Assembly (NCBI RefSeq): GCF_003048905.1
Contig: NZ_PIRO01000001.1
Location: forward strand, 186,001-250,000
DNA from: Campylobacter concisus
GTDB lineage: Bacteria; Campylobacterota; Campylobacteria; Campylobacterales; Campylobacteraceae
Reading direction: 5' to 3'
DNA: 64,000 nucleotides
In this document: in pieces, positions 1 through 7,463 of the stretch
Layout: each line of letters starts with the position of its first letter
Position numbering within the stretch: position 1 is the first letter of the stretch
Translations under genes and position numbers: made by a program
The notes under the pieces: model-generated
The model's input: only the letters and a program-made list of their open reading frames with translations
The model's database searches: none
What the model was told of the DNA's origin: nothing

Positions 1-117
1 AATAAACTTATAAAAAATAAAAATGAACTAATGAGCTTAAATTTTAAAAATTTAAGGCTTATTGATATGAAAAAGATTGGGCTAAAGACCGAGCTTATGT
101 TTGAAATTTGCGAGTAA
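1..117 (+). CDS. 3' end of an unidentified gene (partial)
   Basis: Frame 1 is open from the first base to a TAA at 115-117, giving 38 C-terminal residues rich in Lys, Leu and Asn and ending MFEICE. The start lies outside the window. I recognise no family from this fragment. It is followed by about 125 bases of AT-rich spacer before hup, so it is probably a separate transcription unit. Confidence 0.5.
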   Translation, partial: NKLIKNKNELMSLNFKNLRLIDMKKIGLKTELMFEICE

Positions 118-189
118 ATTTTTAAAAAAATTGTATTTTTTGTTAAAAAAACGTAAAAAAGAGCTAAATTTAGGGAAAAAGTATTGTAT

Positions 190-241
190 TTTTTTTTAAA
201 AGAGTGTAATATAGCCACATAACTTCTTAAAAGGATGGTTC
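190..241 (+). promoter_or_regulatory. hup promoter and ribosome binding site
   Basis: A T-rich run (about 188-198) precedes GTGTAATATAG at about 205-215, which fits the Campylobacter sigma-70 pattern of an extended TATAAT-like -10 with a T-rich upstream region and no clear -35. AAGGA at about 231-235 lies 7-8 bases before the ATG at 242. No transcript evidence is available. Confidence 0.45.
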
Positions 242-544
242 ATGAAAAAAGCTGAATTTATTCAAGCTGTTGCCGATAAGGCTGGTCTTTCAAAAAAAGA
301 TACTCTAAAAGTTGTTGATGCTACTTTGGAGACAATCCAAGCAGTTCTTGAAAAAGGCGATACAATTAGCTTTATAGGCTTTGGTACTTTCGGTACTGCT
401 GACAGAGCTGCAAGAAAAGCTAGAGTTCCTGGAACTAAAAAAGTTATCGACGTTCCTGCTAGCAAAGCAGTTAAATTCAAAGTTGGCAAAAAACTTAAAG
501 AAGCAGTTGCTGCTGGTGCTGCTAAAAAAGGTAAAAAGAAATAA
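242..544 (+). CDS. hup: HU family DNA-binding protein
   Basis: Histone-like nucleoid protein that binds and bends DNA as a dimer in the cytoplasm. The 100-residue product opens with the HU/IHF helix-turn-helix core (MKKAEFIQAVADKAGLS). The DNA-embracing beta-arm follows at about 55-78 with the conserved proline in VPGT, and then the VPAS and FKVGKKLKEAV signatures. It is about 10 residues longer than the usual 90-residue HU because of an Ala/Lys-rich tail (about 88-100, ending KKGKKK), probably an extra DNA contact. AAGGA precedes the ATG. The gene is monocistronic, with its own promoter and a strong terminator. Confidence 0.95.
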   Translation: MKKAEFIQAVADKAGLSKKDTLKVVDATLETIQAVLEKGDTISFIGFGTFGTADRAARKARVPGTKKVIDVPASKAVKFKVGKKLKEAVAAGAAKKGKKK

Positions 545-554
545 TTTCTTTTTA

Positions 555-579
555 GGGGAGCAACTCTCCCCCTTTTTTT
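555..579 (+). terminator. Rho-independent terminator of hup
   Basis: GGGGAG (555-560), loop CAACT and CTCCCC (566-571) form a 6-bp GC-rich stem followed by a seven-T run (573-579). It begins 10 bases after the hup stop codon. Confidence 0.85.
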
Positions 580-614
580 CTCTCACATAAAATTTAATTT
601 CAATTTTTACTTTA

Positions 615-701
615 GCCCGAGTGGTGAAACTGGTAGACGCGCCAGACTCAAAATCTGGTAAGGGCAACCTTGTGTCGGTTCGAGTCCGACCTCGGGCACC
701 A
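615..701 (+). tRNA. tRNA-Leu (anticodon CAA)
   Basis: An 87-nt class II tRNA with acceptor stem GCCCGAG/CTCGGGC, encoded CCA (699-701), and anticodon stem CCAGA/TCTGG around loop CTCAAAA, giving anticodon CAA, which reads UUG. The long variable arm (TAAGGGCAACCTTGTG region) and the T-arm GGTTCGAGTCC are typical of tRNA-Leu. The next gene's promoter starts about 10 bases beyond CCA. No integrase or duplicated 3' end (att-like) sequence was seen nearby. Confidence 0.95.
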
Positions 702-710
702 TTATACGCC

Positions 711-737
711 TAAATACTTTCTAAATTTATCCGATAT
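711..737 (+). promoter_or_regulatory. Sigma-28 (FliA) promoter
   Basis: TAAATACT (711-718), 11 bases, then TCCGATAT (730-737). The flagellar sigma-28 consensus is TAAAGTTT-N11-GCCGATAA, and in Campylobacter the -10 core is CGATAT/CGATWT. The TAAA and CGATAT cores and the spacing all match. A ribosome binding site AAAAGG (755-760) and ATG (768) follow. The site sits in the 66-base gap between tRNA-Leu and the EF-hand gene, so that gene is the obvious target. Confidence 0.7.
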
Positions 738-767
738 TATCTGCAACATCTTTAAAAAGGATTTTAG

Positions 768-2528
768 ATGAATATCACATCGTTAAAATATAACTTTATA
801 AATTTAAAAGATTTAGAAAATCCTACAGATATGCTCCATGCCTTTAAGGATAAACAAGGTTTAGAGATAAATAACAAACAAATTTCAAATTTAAAAGAAA
901 GTATCAAAGCAAGCAAAGTTATAAACATCACTGATTCCGAGGTCAAAGAGCAAAACAGATACAAAATCCTACAAAAAGTAGAAGAAATTTTAAATAACTA
1001 CTCAAAAAATCTCATCTACAGTAACAATAAAATCCACTCTGATGAACTTTCTAGAGGCTATCATTTTAGTGAGAATTCCTACTTTAAAAATATAAAAGCT
1101 TCAGATAGCATATCTACACTAAAAAGTGGATACTTAGAAAATACAAAATTTAAAAATTTAAATGATTACGCCTACTCAAACACTCTAAAAACAAAACATG
1201 GAGAAGTAGAAGTATTTTTAGATATTTATGGCGATAATGATAAACTTGGCACTACAAAATTAGAAAATAATAGCTATCTTTTTAGCTTTGATAGCAACAA
1301 TGACGGCGTGCTAGATCAAAAAGATATACTCTTTGATAAGCTAAAAGTAAGGGGCTATGACAAAGACGGAAATAAAAAAATAGCAAATTTAAGCGATGTG
1401 ATACCAAGGGTTGATCTTAGGCAGTTTATCAGCACAAACATCATAAATCACAACCAAGTAGAAAGAGAAGAGCTAAATCGTAAAGCAATGATCACAAATA
1501 ATCCCGATCTTTACGTGAATACAAAAGATATTGATTATAGGCACTCTTACTACGCCTCAGATCCAAATACTTTGTTCGCTGCAGAAAACAGATATGAAAA
1601 GATAGAGAAAAATGATATAAATAATTTCTTTAAAAAATATGCCCAAAATGACGGCTGGGTCGATCTAAGACATAATAATATCTTTGGCAAAGATAGCTCT
1701 TTTAAAAATTTTGCCTATCTTAAAGTGGGCTTTGATGATACTGCAAGATTAAGCGAGTTTAATCCGATCATTGAGCCGAGCAAAGATTACAAAAAAGATG
1801 AAAATTTCTCATATACAAAATTTCAAAAAGATAGTTTTATGAAATTTTACAAAGATTATAACGCTGAGTTTGACGCATATAACAAGATGATAGAAAATCT
1901 TGGCAATAATTTAAAGAAATTTGAAGAAAATGCGGACGCTTATATATCAAAGCTTGAGAAGACAAAATCAGCCAAAATGATCGCGATGGAAAATGAATTT
2001 AAGCAAGCAACTGGACTTGAGTTTAGTATCTCAAATTTAAAAAAGGTAAAAAAGGCTTTTATAACAAATGAAGCCACAGCTGCCACATCTTTACAAGATA
2101 GCGATAGCGTCGTAGCTATGAAGCTAAACAAAGATGGCACCATAAGGCTAAAATTTGATAGTGGTAGAGAGATAGACGTAAAAGAGCTTTATAACGATAC
2201 TGGCAAGCTAAATACATCAAGTGAGCTAAAAACTAGCATAAATTTAGAGGCAAAAGAGATGAATAATGTGCAGCTAAATAGCTTGGATTTTAAAGATATT
2301 GGCTTCATGCAAGGTGATAAAATCGTAAGTCTAAAAGATGCTGGAGCGATCGCTATTGCCAATCTATCTAATAAATTTGAGAGTAAATTTTTAATCAGTC
2401 TAAATAATGGCAAAAGCATATCTACAAGAGAAATTTATAATATCAGCTATCTTGAAAATGATTTAAAGGGCAAAGAAAAGATAGATGAGAGAGATAAATT
2501 TTATAAAAAAGTTGATATTAAGGCATAA
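768..2528 (+). CDS. Uncharacterised EF-hand protein, probable flagellar-regulon member
   Basis: The 586-residue protein has no recognised enzymatic family, no signal peptide and no membrane segment. Residues 175-186 are a textbook EF-hand calcium loop (DSNNDGVLDQKD, acidic or Asn ligands at 1, 3, 5, 9 and 12, Gly at 6). A partial second Asp-rich loop lies at about 198-210 (DKDGNKKIANLSD). Residues about 345-410 are helical and probably coiled-coil (long Lys/Glu/Asn runs around KKFEENADAYISKLEKTK). The start is fixed by AAAAGG 7 bases upstream. A sigma-28-type promoter suggests late-flagellar expression. Without a Sec signal it could be exported through the flagellar apparatus like C. jejuni Fed/Cia proteins, or be a cytoplasmic motility-linked protein; that is inference. 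It is monocistronic. Confidence 0.75.
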   Translation: MNITSLKYNFINLKDLENPTDMLHAFKDKQGLEINNKQISNLKESIKASKVINITDSEVKEQNRYKILQKVEEILNNYSKNLIYSNNKIHSDELSRGYHFSENSYFKNIKASDSISTLKSGYLENTKFKNLNDYAYSNTLKTKHGEVEVFLDIYGDNDKLGTTKLENNSYLFSFDSNNDGVLDQKDILFDKLKVRGYDKDGNKKIANLSDVIPRVDLRQFISTNIINHNQVEREELNRKAMITNNPDLYVNTKDIDYRHSYYASDPNTLFAAENRYEKIEKNDINNFFKKYAQNDGWVDLRHNNIFGKDSSFKNFAYLKVGFDDTARLSEFNPIIEPSKDYKKDENFSYTKFQKDSFMKFYKDYNAEFDAYNKMIENLGNNLKKFEENADAYISKLEKTKSAKMIAMENEFKQATGLEFSISNLKKVKKAFITNEATAATSLQDSDSVVAMKLNKDGTIRLKFDSGREIDVKELYNDTGKLNTSSELKTSINLEAKEMNNVQLNSLDFKDIGFMQGDKIVSLKDAGAIAIANLSNKFESKFLISLNNGKSISTREIYNISYLENDLKGKEKIDERDKFYKKVDIKA

Positions 2529-2581
2529 ATTTTGAGAGCAAATTTTAAAAAAGGTTTATTGTAATTTAATCTTATGGGTCC

Positions 2582-2587
2582 TATAAT
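2582..2587 (+). promoter_or_regulatory. -10 box of the AEC transporter gene
   Basis: TATAAT at 2582-2587 in the 97-base gap before the transporter gene. No -35 stands out, as is usual in Campylobacter. Confidence 0.45.
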
Positions 2588-2625
2588 CAATTTTCCGTAA
2601 AAATTTAGATTTAAAAGAGAATGCT

Positions 2626-3531
2626 ATGAACTTCACTCCACTTTTTGCAATTTTTTTCATAATCGCAACTGGTTTTTTTGCTAAAAAAGTCGGCATTGTT
2701 GAGCAAAAGCACTCGATCCCATTTGTGGATTTTGTCCTTTGTTTTGCAATGCCTGCGCTAATCTTTGACAAAATTTATCACGTAAACGTCGATGTTTCGC
2801 TTATAAATACAATTTTAATTGGCTTTGGCTCAACAGCTATCAGCGCTGTCATGGCATTGGTGCTTGGTAAGATTTTTAAATTTACTAAAGTAACAACTGT
2901 TAGTATGGTCATGCTAAGCCTTTTTGGTAATACCCTATTTGTCGGTATGCCTGTCATTCAAGGCTTCTTTGGCGATGCGATGGTAAATGAAGTCATCTTT
3001 TACGATCAAATAGCTACTGGTATCCCACTTTCGATCCTTGGGCCACTTATCCTCTCTTTTGCTGCACCAGAGAAGGTTTCTCTATTTCAAAATACGATGA
3101 AAATTTTAAAATTTCCACCATTTATCGCGCTTATTATGGCTCTTATCTTAAAAGAAGTCCCTTTGCCTGAGTTTATCTTTGCTCCACTTAGGATGTTTGA
3201 AGGTAGTGTTACTCCGGTGGCACTTTTTGCGATTGGTGTTGGTCTTAACTTTAGCAGTATCACAAGCTCATATAAAGGCGTTAGCGTTGTGCTTTTGTGT
3301 AAGATGATCTTGCCAGCTATCGTATTTTTTATCATATTAAAATTTTCAGGTATCCAGATGAACAAAACTTGGGTCGTTGGTCTCTTTCAATGTGCGATGC
3401 CAACATCAGCCCTTGCAAGTGCGATGGTCATAAAAGCTGGGCTTGATAGCTCGCTAGCCATCTCATCAGTGGCCATAGGCGTGCTTTTTTCATTTATCAC
3501 GCTTCCAGTTATATATTTTGTATTTGCGTAA
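2626..3531 (+). CDS. AEC family transporter (auxin efflux carrier/malate permease type)
   Basis: Inner-membrane carrier of the AEC family, whose bacterial members include malate permeases. The substrate cannot be told from sequence. The 301-residue protein is almost entirely hydrophobic, with about ten membrane segments in two five-helix halves. The family motif is visible as GNTLFVGMPV (about 104-113), and a matching second-half motif lies near CAMPTSALASAMV (about 258-270). Length is normal for the family (about 300-320). GAGAATGCT precedes the ATG, a modest ribosome binding site. It stands alone behind its own TATAAT box, with no neighbouring malolactic or citrate genes. Confidence 0.85.
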   Translation: MNFTPLFAIFFIIATGFFAKKVGIVEQKHSIPFVDFVLCFAMPALIFDKIYHVNVDVSLINTILIGFGSTAISAVMALVLGKIFKFTKVTTVSMVMLSLFGNTLFVGMPVIQGFFGDAMVNEVIFYDQIATGIPLSILGPLILSFAAPEKVSLFQNTMKILKFPPFIALIMALILKEVPLPEFIFAPLRMFEGSVTPVALFAIGVGLNFSSITSSYKGVSVVLLCKMILPAIVFFIILKFSGIQMNKTWVVGLFQCAMPTSALASAMVIKAGLDSSLAISSVAIGVLFSFITLPVIYFVFA

Positions 3532-3593
3532 ATTCACACTCACTTAACACTAAAGAGATAGTATTTCATCATATTTCATTTAAAGGAGACGTT

Positions 3594-3848
3594 ATGAAGA
3601 AATTACTACTAGTTGCACTTGGTGCTATGTTTATGCTTGGTGGTCTTGCAAATGCTACTGAAATGATGAAAAAAGATGACATGGGCAAAGACGAGATGAT
3701 GAAGAAAGAGCAGATGATGAAAGATGACATGGGCAAAAAACCCATGATAAAAAAAGATGAAATGAAAAAAGATGACATGGGCATGAAAGACGAAATGAAA
3801 AAAGACGACATGGGTATGAAAAAAGACGAAATGAAAAAAGGCATGTAA
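3594..3848 (+). CDS. Exported MxKDx-repeat protein
   Basis: Small 84-residue protein. A clear Sec signal (MKKLLLVALGAMFMLGGLANA, cleavage after about residue 21) is followed by a mature part built only of Met, Lys, Asp, Glu and Gly blocks such as MKKDDMGMK and DEMKK. This is the pentapeptide MXKDX repeat type (TIGR02953), whose function is not known. Met-, Asp- and Glu-rich periplasmic peptides suggest metal binding (copper, silver or nickel), but that is inference. AAAGGAG lies 8 bases before the ATG. Only 9 bases separate it from the response regulator gene, so the three genes probably form one unit in which the sensor system may control or sense with this protein. Confidence 0.8.
   Translation: MKKLLLVALGAMFMLGGLANATEMMKKDDMGKDEMMKKEQMMKDDMGKKPMIKKDEMKKDDMGMKDEMKKDDMGMKKDEMKKGM
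3663..3845 (+). repeat. Degenerate tandem repeat coding for MxKDx units
   Basis: Short units of the form ATGAAAAAAGATGACATGGGC recur about every 15-40 bases, varied by GAT/GAC, GAA/GAG and AAA/AAG choices. The same codons in tandem make this stretch prone to slippage or recombination, so unit number may differ between strains. Confidence 0.7.
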
Positions 3849-3857
3849 AGGTGCTTA

Positions 3858-4520
3858 ATGGTTAGAATTTTGCTCGTTGAAGATGATGAAATTTTACTTG
3901 ATCTCATCAGTGAGTATCTAAGCGAAAATGGCTATGAGGTAACTACTTCAGATAATGCCAAAGAAGCACTTGATCTCGCCTACGAGCAAAATTTCGACCT
4001 ACTTATACTTGACGTCAAAATCCCACAAGGAGATGGCTTTTCACTTCTTTCTTCCTTAAGAGAGCTAGGTGTTAGCGCACCTAGCATCTTTACCACCTCA
4101 CTAAATACCATAGACGATCTTGAAAAAGGCTACAAAAGTGGCTGCGACGACTATCTAAAAAAGCCATTTGAGCTAAAAGAACTACTCATACGTATACAAG
4201 CACTTCTAAAGAGAAATTTCTCTCATCACAGTGGCGATGCGATCAAAATTTCAAGCGAATTTAGCTTTCATCCGCAGAGCAAGACACTAAGCAAAGATGG
4301 CAAAAATGTAAATATCTCAAGTAAAGAGAGCGACCTACTCGCGCTATTTTTGCAAAACAAAGGCAAAATTTTAACCAAAGATGAAATTTTTAATAAAATT
4401 TGGAAATTTGACGAGGAGCCAAGCGAACTTAGCCTTCGTGTCTATATCAAAAATTTACGCCAAATTTTAGGCAAAGATGCCATTTTAAATAGGCGTGGGG
4501 ACGGCTATGTCTATGTCTGA
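3858..4520 (+). CDS. OmpR-family response regulator
   Basis: Two-component transcription regulator of 220 residues. The N-terminal receiver domain (1-115) has acidic pocket ED(D) at 8-10, phosphoacceptor D52 in LILDVKIPQGDG, Thr79/80 and K102 in KKPF. The C-terminal winged helix (about 130-220) ends with the GDGYVYV hairpin typical of OmpR/PhoB members. It overlaps the histidine kinase gene and follows the MxKDx gene by 9 bases. It differs clearly from the CprR-like regulator at 31 kb. Its signal is unknown; the exported repeat protein next to it hints at metal or envelope sensing, which is inference. Confidence 0.9.
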   Translation: MVRILLVEDDEILLDLISEYLSENGYEVTTSDNAKEALDLAYEQNFDLLILDVKIPQGDGFSLLSSLRELGVSAPSIFTTSLNTIDDLEKGYKSGCDDYLKKPFELKELLIRIQALLKRNFSHHSGDAIKISSEFSFHPQSKTLSKDGKNVNISSKESDLLALFLQNKGKILTKDEIFNKIWKFDEEPSELSLRVYIKNLRQILGKDAILNRRGDGYVYV

Positions 4521-5682
4521 AAAGACGCAAATTTTATTTAAAATTTTATCCCTTTATCTTGTTAGCACTGTGCTATTTTTAGGATATTTTTTCATACATG
4601 ACTATAAAAACAAAAAAGAAACGCTCATTTTAAACGAGGTGAAGTCTTTAAAAGAGATAAAAATGGGCATTTACATGAAAGCTAGAATGAATGGACTTGA
4701 CTCAATTTCAAGTCTAACAAAAGAAAAAGGCGTGCATGCTTGCATCGTGTTAAAAAATGGCGAGAAAATTTATAAAGACTTTGACTGCCAAAAGATCGAC
4801 AAAAGCAAAAATGTAAATTTGATTAGCGGCAAGGTCGCGATATTTGAAAAGATCCAGTACATGGATGACAACACCACGGACGAGCTCTCACACGCAGATA
4901 TTTTTCTAGTTGGCAAAGATATCAACGGCGAAATTTTATCCTTGCAAATTTCGACCACACTAAAGGCACTCTTTTTCTTTTTTGCCCTGCTCTTTATTGC
5001 CTTTTACCTAGCAAAACTAAGCCTAAGACCGCTTTATGAAAAGATAGATACGCTAAACCGCTTTATAAAAGACTCAACACATGAGATAAATACGCCTCTA
5101 AGCGTCATCTCGATGAGTATAGAAACAGCCGATCTTGACAACCTAAATGAGCGAAATTTAAAGCGTTTTAATAATATCAGCCTTGCCGCAAAGAGCCTAA
5201 ATAACATTTATGACGCGCTCGTTCATCTAAGCTTTAACCTAGACAAGCCTAGCAAAAAAGAGCTCATAGATCTAAATTTGCTAACCACACAAAGACTGAA
5301 CTATTTCTCGCCATTTTTTGCCAAACGCGGACTTGAGATAGATACTAGCCTAAAGCCAAGCCTTATAAATGCAGATCTTGGGGATGTGAGCAAAATTTTA
5401 GACAACCTTCTTAGCAACGCCTCCAAATATGCAGCGCCAAATTCAAAAGTACGCATCACTTTAGAGCCAAATTTCTTTAGCATAAGTAACACCGGTCGAG
5501 GCATCAGCAGAGAGGATCAGATGAAAATTTTTGATCGTTACACGAGATTTAACGACGATCAAGGCGGCTTTGGCATAGGGCTAAATTTAGTTAAAGAGTG
5601 CTGTAAGAAAAATGATATCGTCGTAAAATGCCAAAGCGAACTTGATGGCGAGACTACGTTTTTGCTCTCTTGGCAGAGTTAA
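4507..5682 (+). CDS. Sensor histidine kinase
   Basis: Inner-membrane kinase partner of the preceding regulator. There are two membrane helices (about 9-29 and 155-175) flanking a roughly 120-residue periplasmic sensor with two cysteines and no recognised fold. HisKA follows with the phospho-His in STHEINTPLS (about residue 192). The ATPase domain shows the N box NLLSNASKYA, G1 GRGIS and G2 GFGIGLNLV. No HAMP domain is evident. The frame also has a GTG at 4495 and an ATG at 4513. I chose ATG 4507 because GGGGA (4497-4501) lies 5 bases upstream. It overlaps the regulator by 14 bases, so the two are translationally coupled. Confidence 0.88.
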   Translation: MSMSEKTQILFKILSLYLVSTVLFLGYFFIHDYKNKKETLILNEVKSLKEIKMGIYMKARMNGLDSISSLTKEKGVHACIVLKNGEKIYKDFDCQKIDKSKNVNLISGKVAIFEKIQYMDDNTTDELSHADIFLVGKDINGEILSLQISTTLKALFFFFALLFIAFYLAKLSLRPLYEKIDTLNRFIKDSTHEINTPLSVISMSIETADLDNLNERNLKRFNNISLAAKSLNNIYDALVHLSFNLDKPSKKELIDLNLLTTQRLNYFSPFFAKRGLEIDTSLKPSLINADLGDVSKILDNLLSNASKYAAPNSKVRITLEPNFFSISNTGRGISREDQMKIFDRYTRFNDDQGGFGIGLNLVKECCKKNDIVVKCQSELDGETTFLLSWQS

Positions 5683-5740
5683 ATTTTAAAATAATCCTAC
5701 TTTAAATAATAAAATTTATTAAAAAAGAGAATTTATGTCC

Positions 5741-5777
5741 AAAATTTATTTTTGATAAATTTTATTAATATTATAAT
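5741..5777 (+). promoter_or_regulatory. Promoter with operator-like palindrome before the aldehyde dehydrogenase
   Basis: AAAATTTAT (5741-5749), TTTTG and ATAAATTTT (5755-5763) form a perfect 9-bp inverted repeat just upstream of TATAAT (5772-5777), covering the -35 position. The half-site AAAATTTATT also occurs 30 bases earlier (5711-5720). This is a possible operator, but AT palindromes are common by chance in this DNA. Confidence 0.4.
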
Positions 5778-5809
5778 CCTTTTACAAAATCTTAATCAAG
5801 GAGAAAAGT

Positions 5810-7285
5810 ATGAAGTTACTAGAAAAATATGGGCTTTTCATAAATGGTGAGTGGCGTGACGCAAAAGACGGCGCTACACTTGATGCAAAAAATCCAGCAA
5901 ATGGCGAGCACCTTGCAAAGATCGCTGATGCTACCGAAGAAGATGTAAATGGCGCAGTTCGTGCTGCACGCGAGGCTTTTAAGAAATTTAAACACACTAC
6001 AATTAGCGAGCGTGCAAAGCTGCTAAACAAGATCGCTGATATCATTGATGAGCACAAAGAGCACCTTGCAAAGGTCGAGAGTATGGATAACGGCAAACCG
6101 ATCCGCGAGACGTTAAATGTTGATATTCCTTTTGCAGCAGAGCATTTTAGGTACTTTGCTGGCGTTATCATGGGCGAAGAAGGCAGCGCAAACGTCCTTG
6201 ACGAGAAACAACTCTCTATCGTTTTGCGTGAGCCAATAGGTGTTGTGGGTCAGATCGTACCTTGGAATTTTCCATTTTTGATGGCAGCTTGGAAGCTAGC
6301 TCCAGTGATCGCAGCAGGCGATGCGAGCGTGTTTAAACCTTCAAGCGAGACAAGTCTAAGCGTGCTTGAGCTATTTAGGCTGATAGATAAAATTTTGCCA
6401 AAAGGTCTTATCAACATAATAACCGGAAAAGGCAGCAAGAGTGGCGAGTGGATTAAAAACCATCCAGGCCTTGACAAGCTAGCATTTACTGGCTCAACCG
6501 AGATCGGCCGAGATATCGCCATAGCAGCGGCTCGCCGTATCATCCCAGCCACACTTGAGCTTGGTGGCAAGAGCGCAAATATCTTCTTTAGCGACGCAAA
6601 TTTAGACAAAGCGCTTGATGGCCTTCAGCTTGGCATTTTGTTTAACCAAGGTCAAGTTTGCTGCGCAGGTTCAAGAATTTTCGTAGAAGAGAGCTTTTAT
6701 GACAAATTTATAGAGGCTGCGGTTAAGAAATTTAGCACTATAAAGGTTGGCGATCCGCTAGATCCAAATACCCAAATGGGCTCACAAATCAATAAAAAAC
6801 AAGCTGAGCAAATTCTAAACTACGTCGAGATCGGCAAAAAAGAAGGTGCAAAAGTGGCAGTTGGTGGTAAAGCCTACACCGCAAATGGTTGCGACAAGGG
6901 CGCATTTGTCGAGCCAACGTTGCTAGTTGATGTGACAAACGACATGAGAGTGGCTCAAGAAGAAATTTTTGGCCCAGTTGGCGTTGTCATCAAATTTAAA
7001 GATGAAGCCGAGCTTATCAAAATGGTAAATGACAGCGAATATGGCCTAGGTGGCGGAATTTTCACGCAAGACATCACAAAAGCACTTCGCGTGGCAAGGT
7101 CTATGGAGACTGGCAGAGTCTGGATCAACACCTATAACCAAATCCCAGCAGGCAGCCCATTTGGCGGTTATAAAAACTCAGGTATCGGCCGCGAAACTCA
7201 CAAGATAATCCTTGAGCACTACACTCAGATGAAAAACATCATGATTGACCTAACCGGTAAGGTTAGCGGCTTTTACGCACAATGA
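5810..7285 (+). CDS. NAD(P)-dependent aldehyde dehydrogenase
   Basis: Cytoplasmic enzyme oxidising an aldehyde to its acid; the physiological substrate is not clear. The 491 residues are the usual family length. They show the catalytic residues N153 (PWNFP), E250 (LELGGKS) and nucleophile C284 in GQVCCAGSR. The cofactor loop FTGSTEIGR is at about 226-234, and the C-terminal motif is SPFGGYKNSGIGRE. AAGGAG precedes the ATG. It is monocistronic, with its own -10 and a hairpin after the stop. The family resembles acetaldehyde/betaine-aldehyde types, but neighbouring genes give no pathway. Confidence 0.9.
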   Translation: MKLLEKYGLFINGEWRDAKDGATLDAKNPANGEHLAKIADATEEDVNGAVRAAREAFKKFKHTTISERAKLLNKIADIIDEHKEHLAKVESMDNGKPIRETLNVDIPFAAEHFRYFAGVIMGEEGSANVLDEKQLSIVLREPIGVVGQIVPWNFPFLMAAWKLAPVIAAGDASVFKPSSETSLSVLELFRLIDKILPKGLINIITGKGSKSGEWIKNHPGLDKLAFTGSTEIGRDIAIAAARRIIPATLELGGKSANIFFSDANLDKALDGLQLGILFNQGQVCCAGSRIFVEESFYDKFIEAAVKKFSTIKVGDPLDPNTQMGSQINKKQAEQILNYVEIGKKEGAKVAVGGKAYTANGCDKGAFVEPTLLVDVTNDMRVAQEEIFGPVGVVIKFKDEAELIKMVNDSEYGLGGGIFTQDITKALRVARSMETGRVWINTYNQIPAGSPFGGYKNSGIGRETHKIILEHYTQMKNIMIDLTGKVSGFYAQ

Positions 7286-7289
7286 TTTT

Positions 7290-7312
7290 AGGGAGCTTAG
7301 GCTCCCTTCTAC
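7290..7312 (+). terminator. Hairpin after the aldehyde dehydrogenase gene
   Basis: AGGGAGC (7290-7296), TTAG and GCTCCCT (7301-7307) form a 7-bp stem directly after the stop. The following tract TCTACTTT is only weakly U-rich, so termination may be partial. Confidence 0.55.
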
Positions 7313-7463
7313 TTTAAATTCCTTAAATTTTAAATATCTTTTACTAGGTTTTAACTTTATATATCGCTAGCATTACGCCAATATAGTACAGCTATACAAA
7401 AGTGTTTTCTTAACACTACATTTTTAAGCTTAATAGACTAAAATTTGACACAAAGGAGAAAAA

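Noticed and set aside
305-667. Minus-strand open frame across hup, its terminator and tRNA-Leu
   Set aside because: It spans a terminator and a tRNA, has no family resemblance, and antisense frames without stops are common opposite Lys-rich genes.
615-767. tRNA-Leu as an integration site for a mobile element
   Set aside because: No integrase, no repeated tRNA 3' end and no foreign-looking gene cluster follow; only one gene lies beyond it before ordinary transporter genes.
3569-3907. Minus-strand open frame of 112 residues rich in SSFFIMP repeats
   Set aside because: It is the antisense of the MxKDx repeat; the repetitive pattern comes from the coding strand, which has the signal peptide and ribosome binding site.
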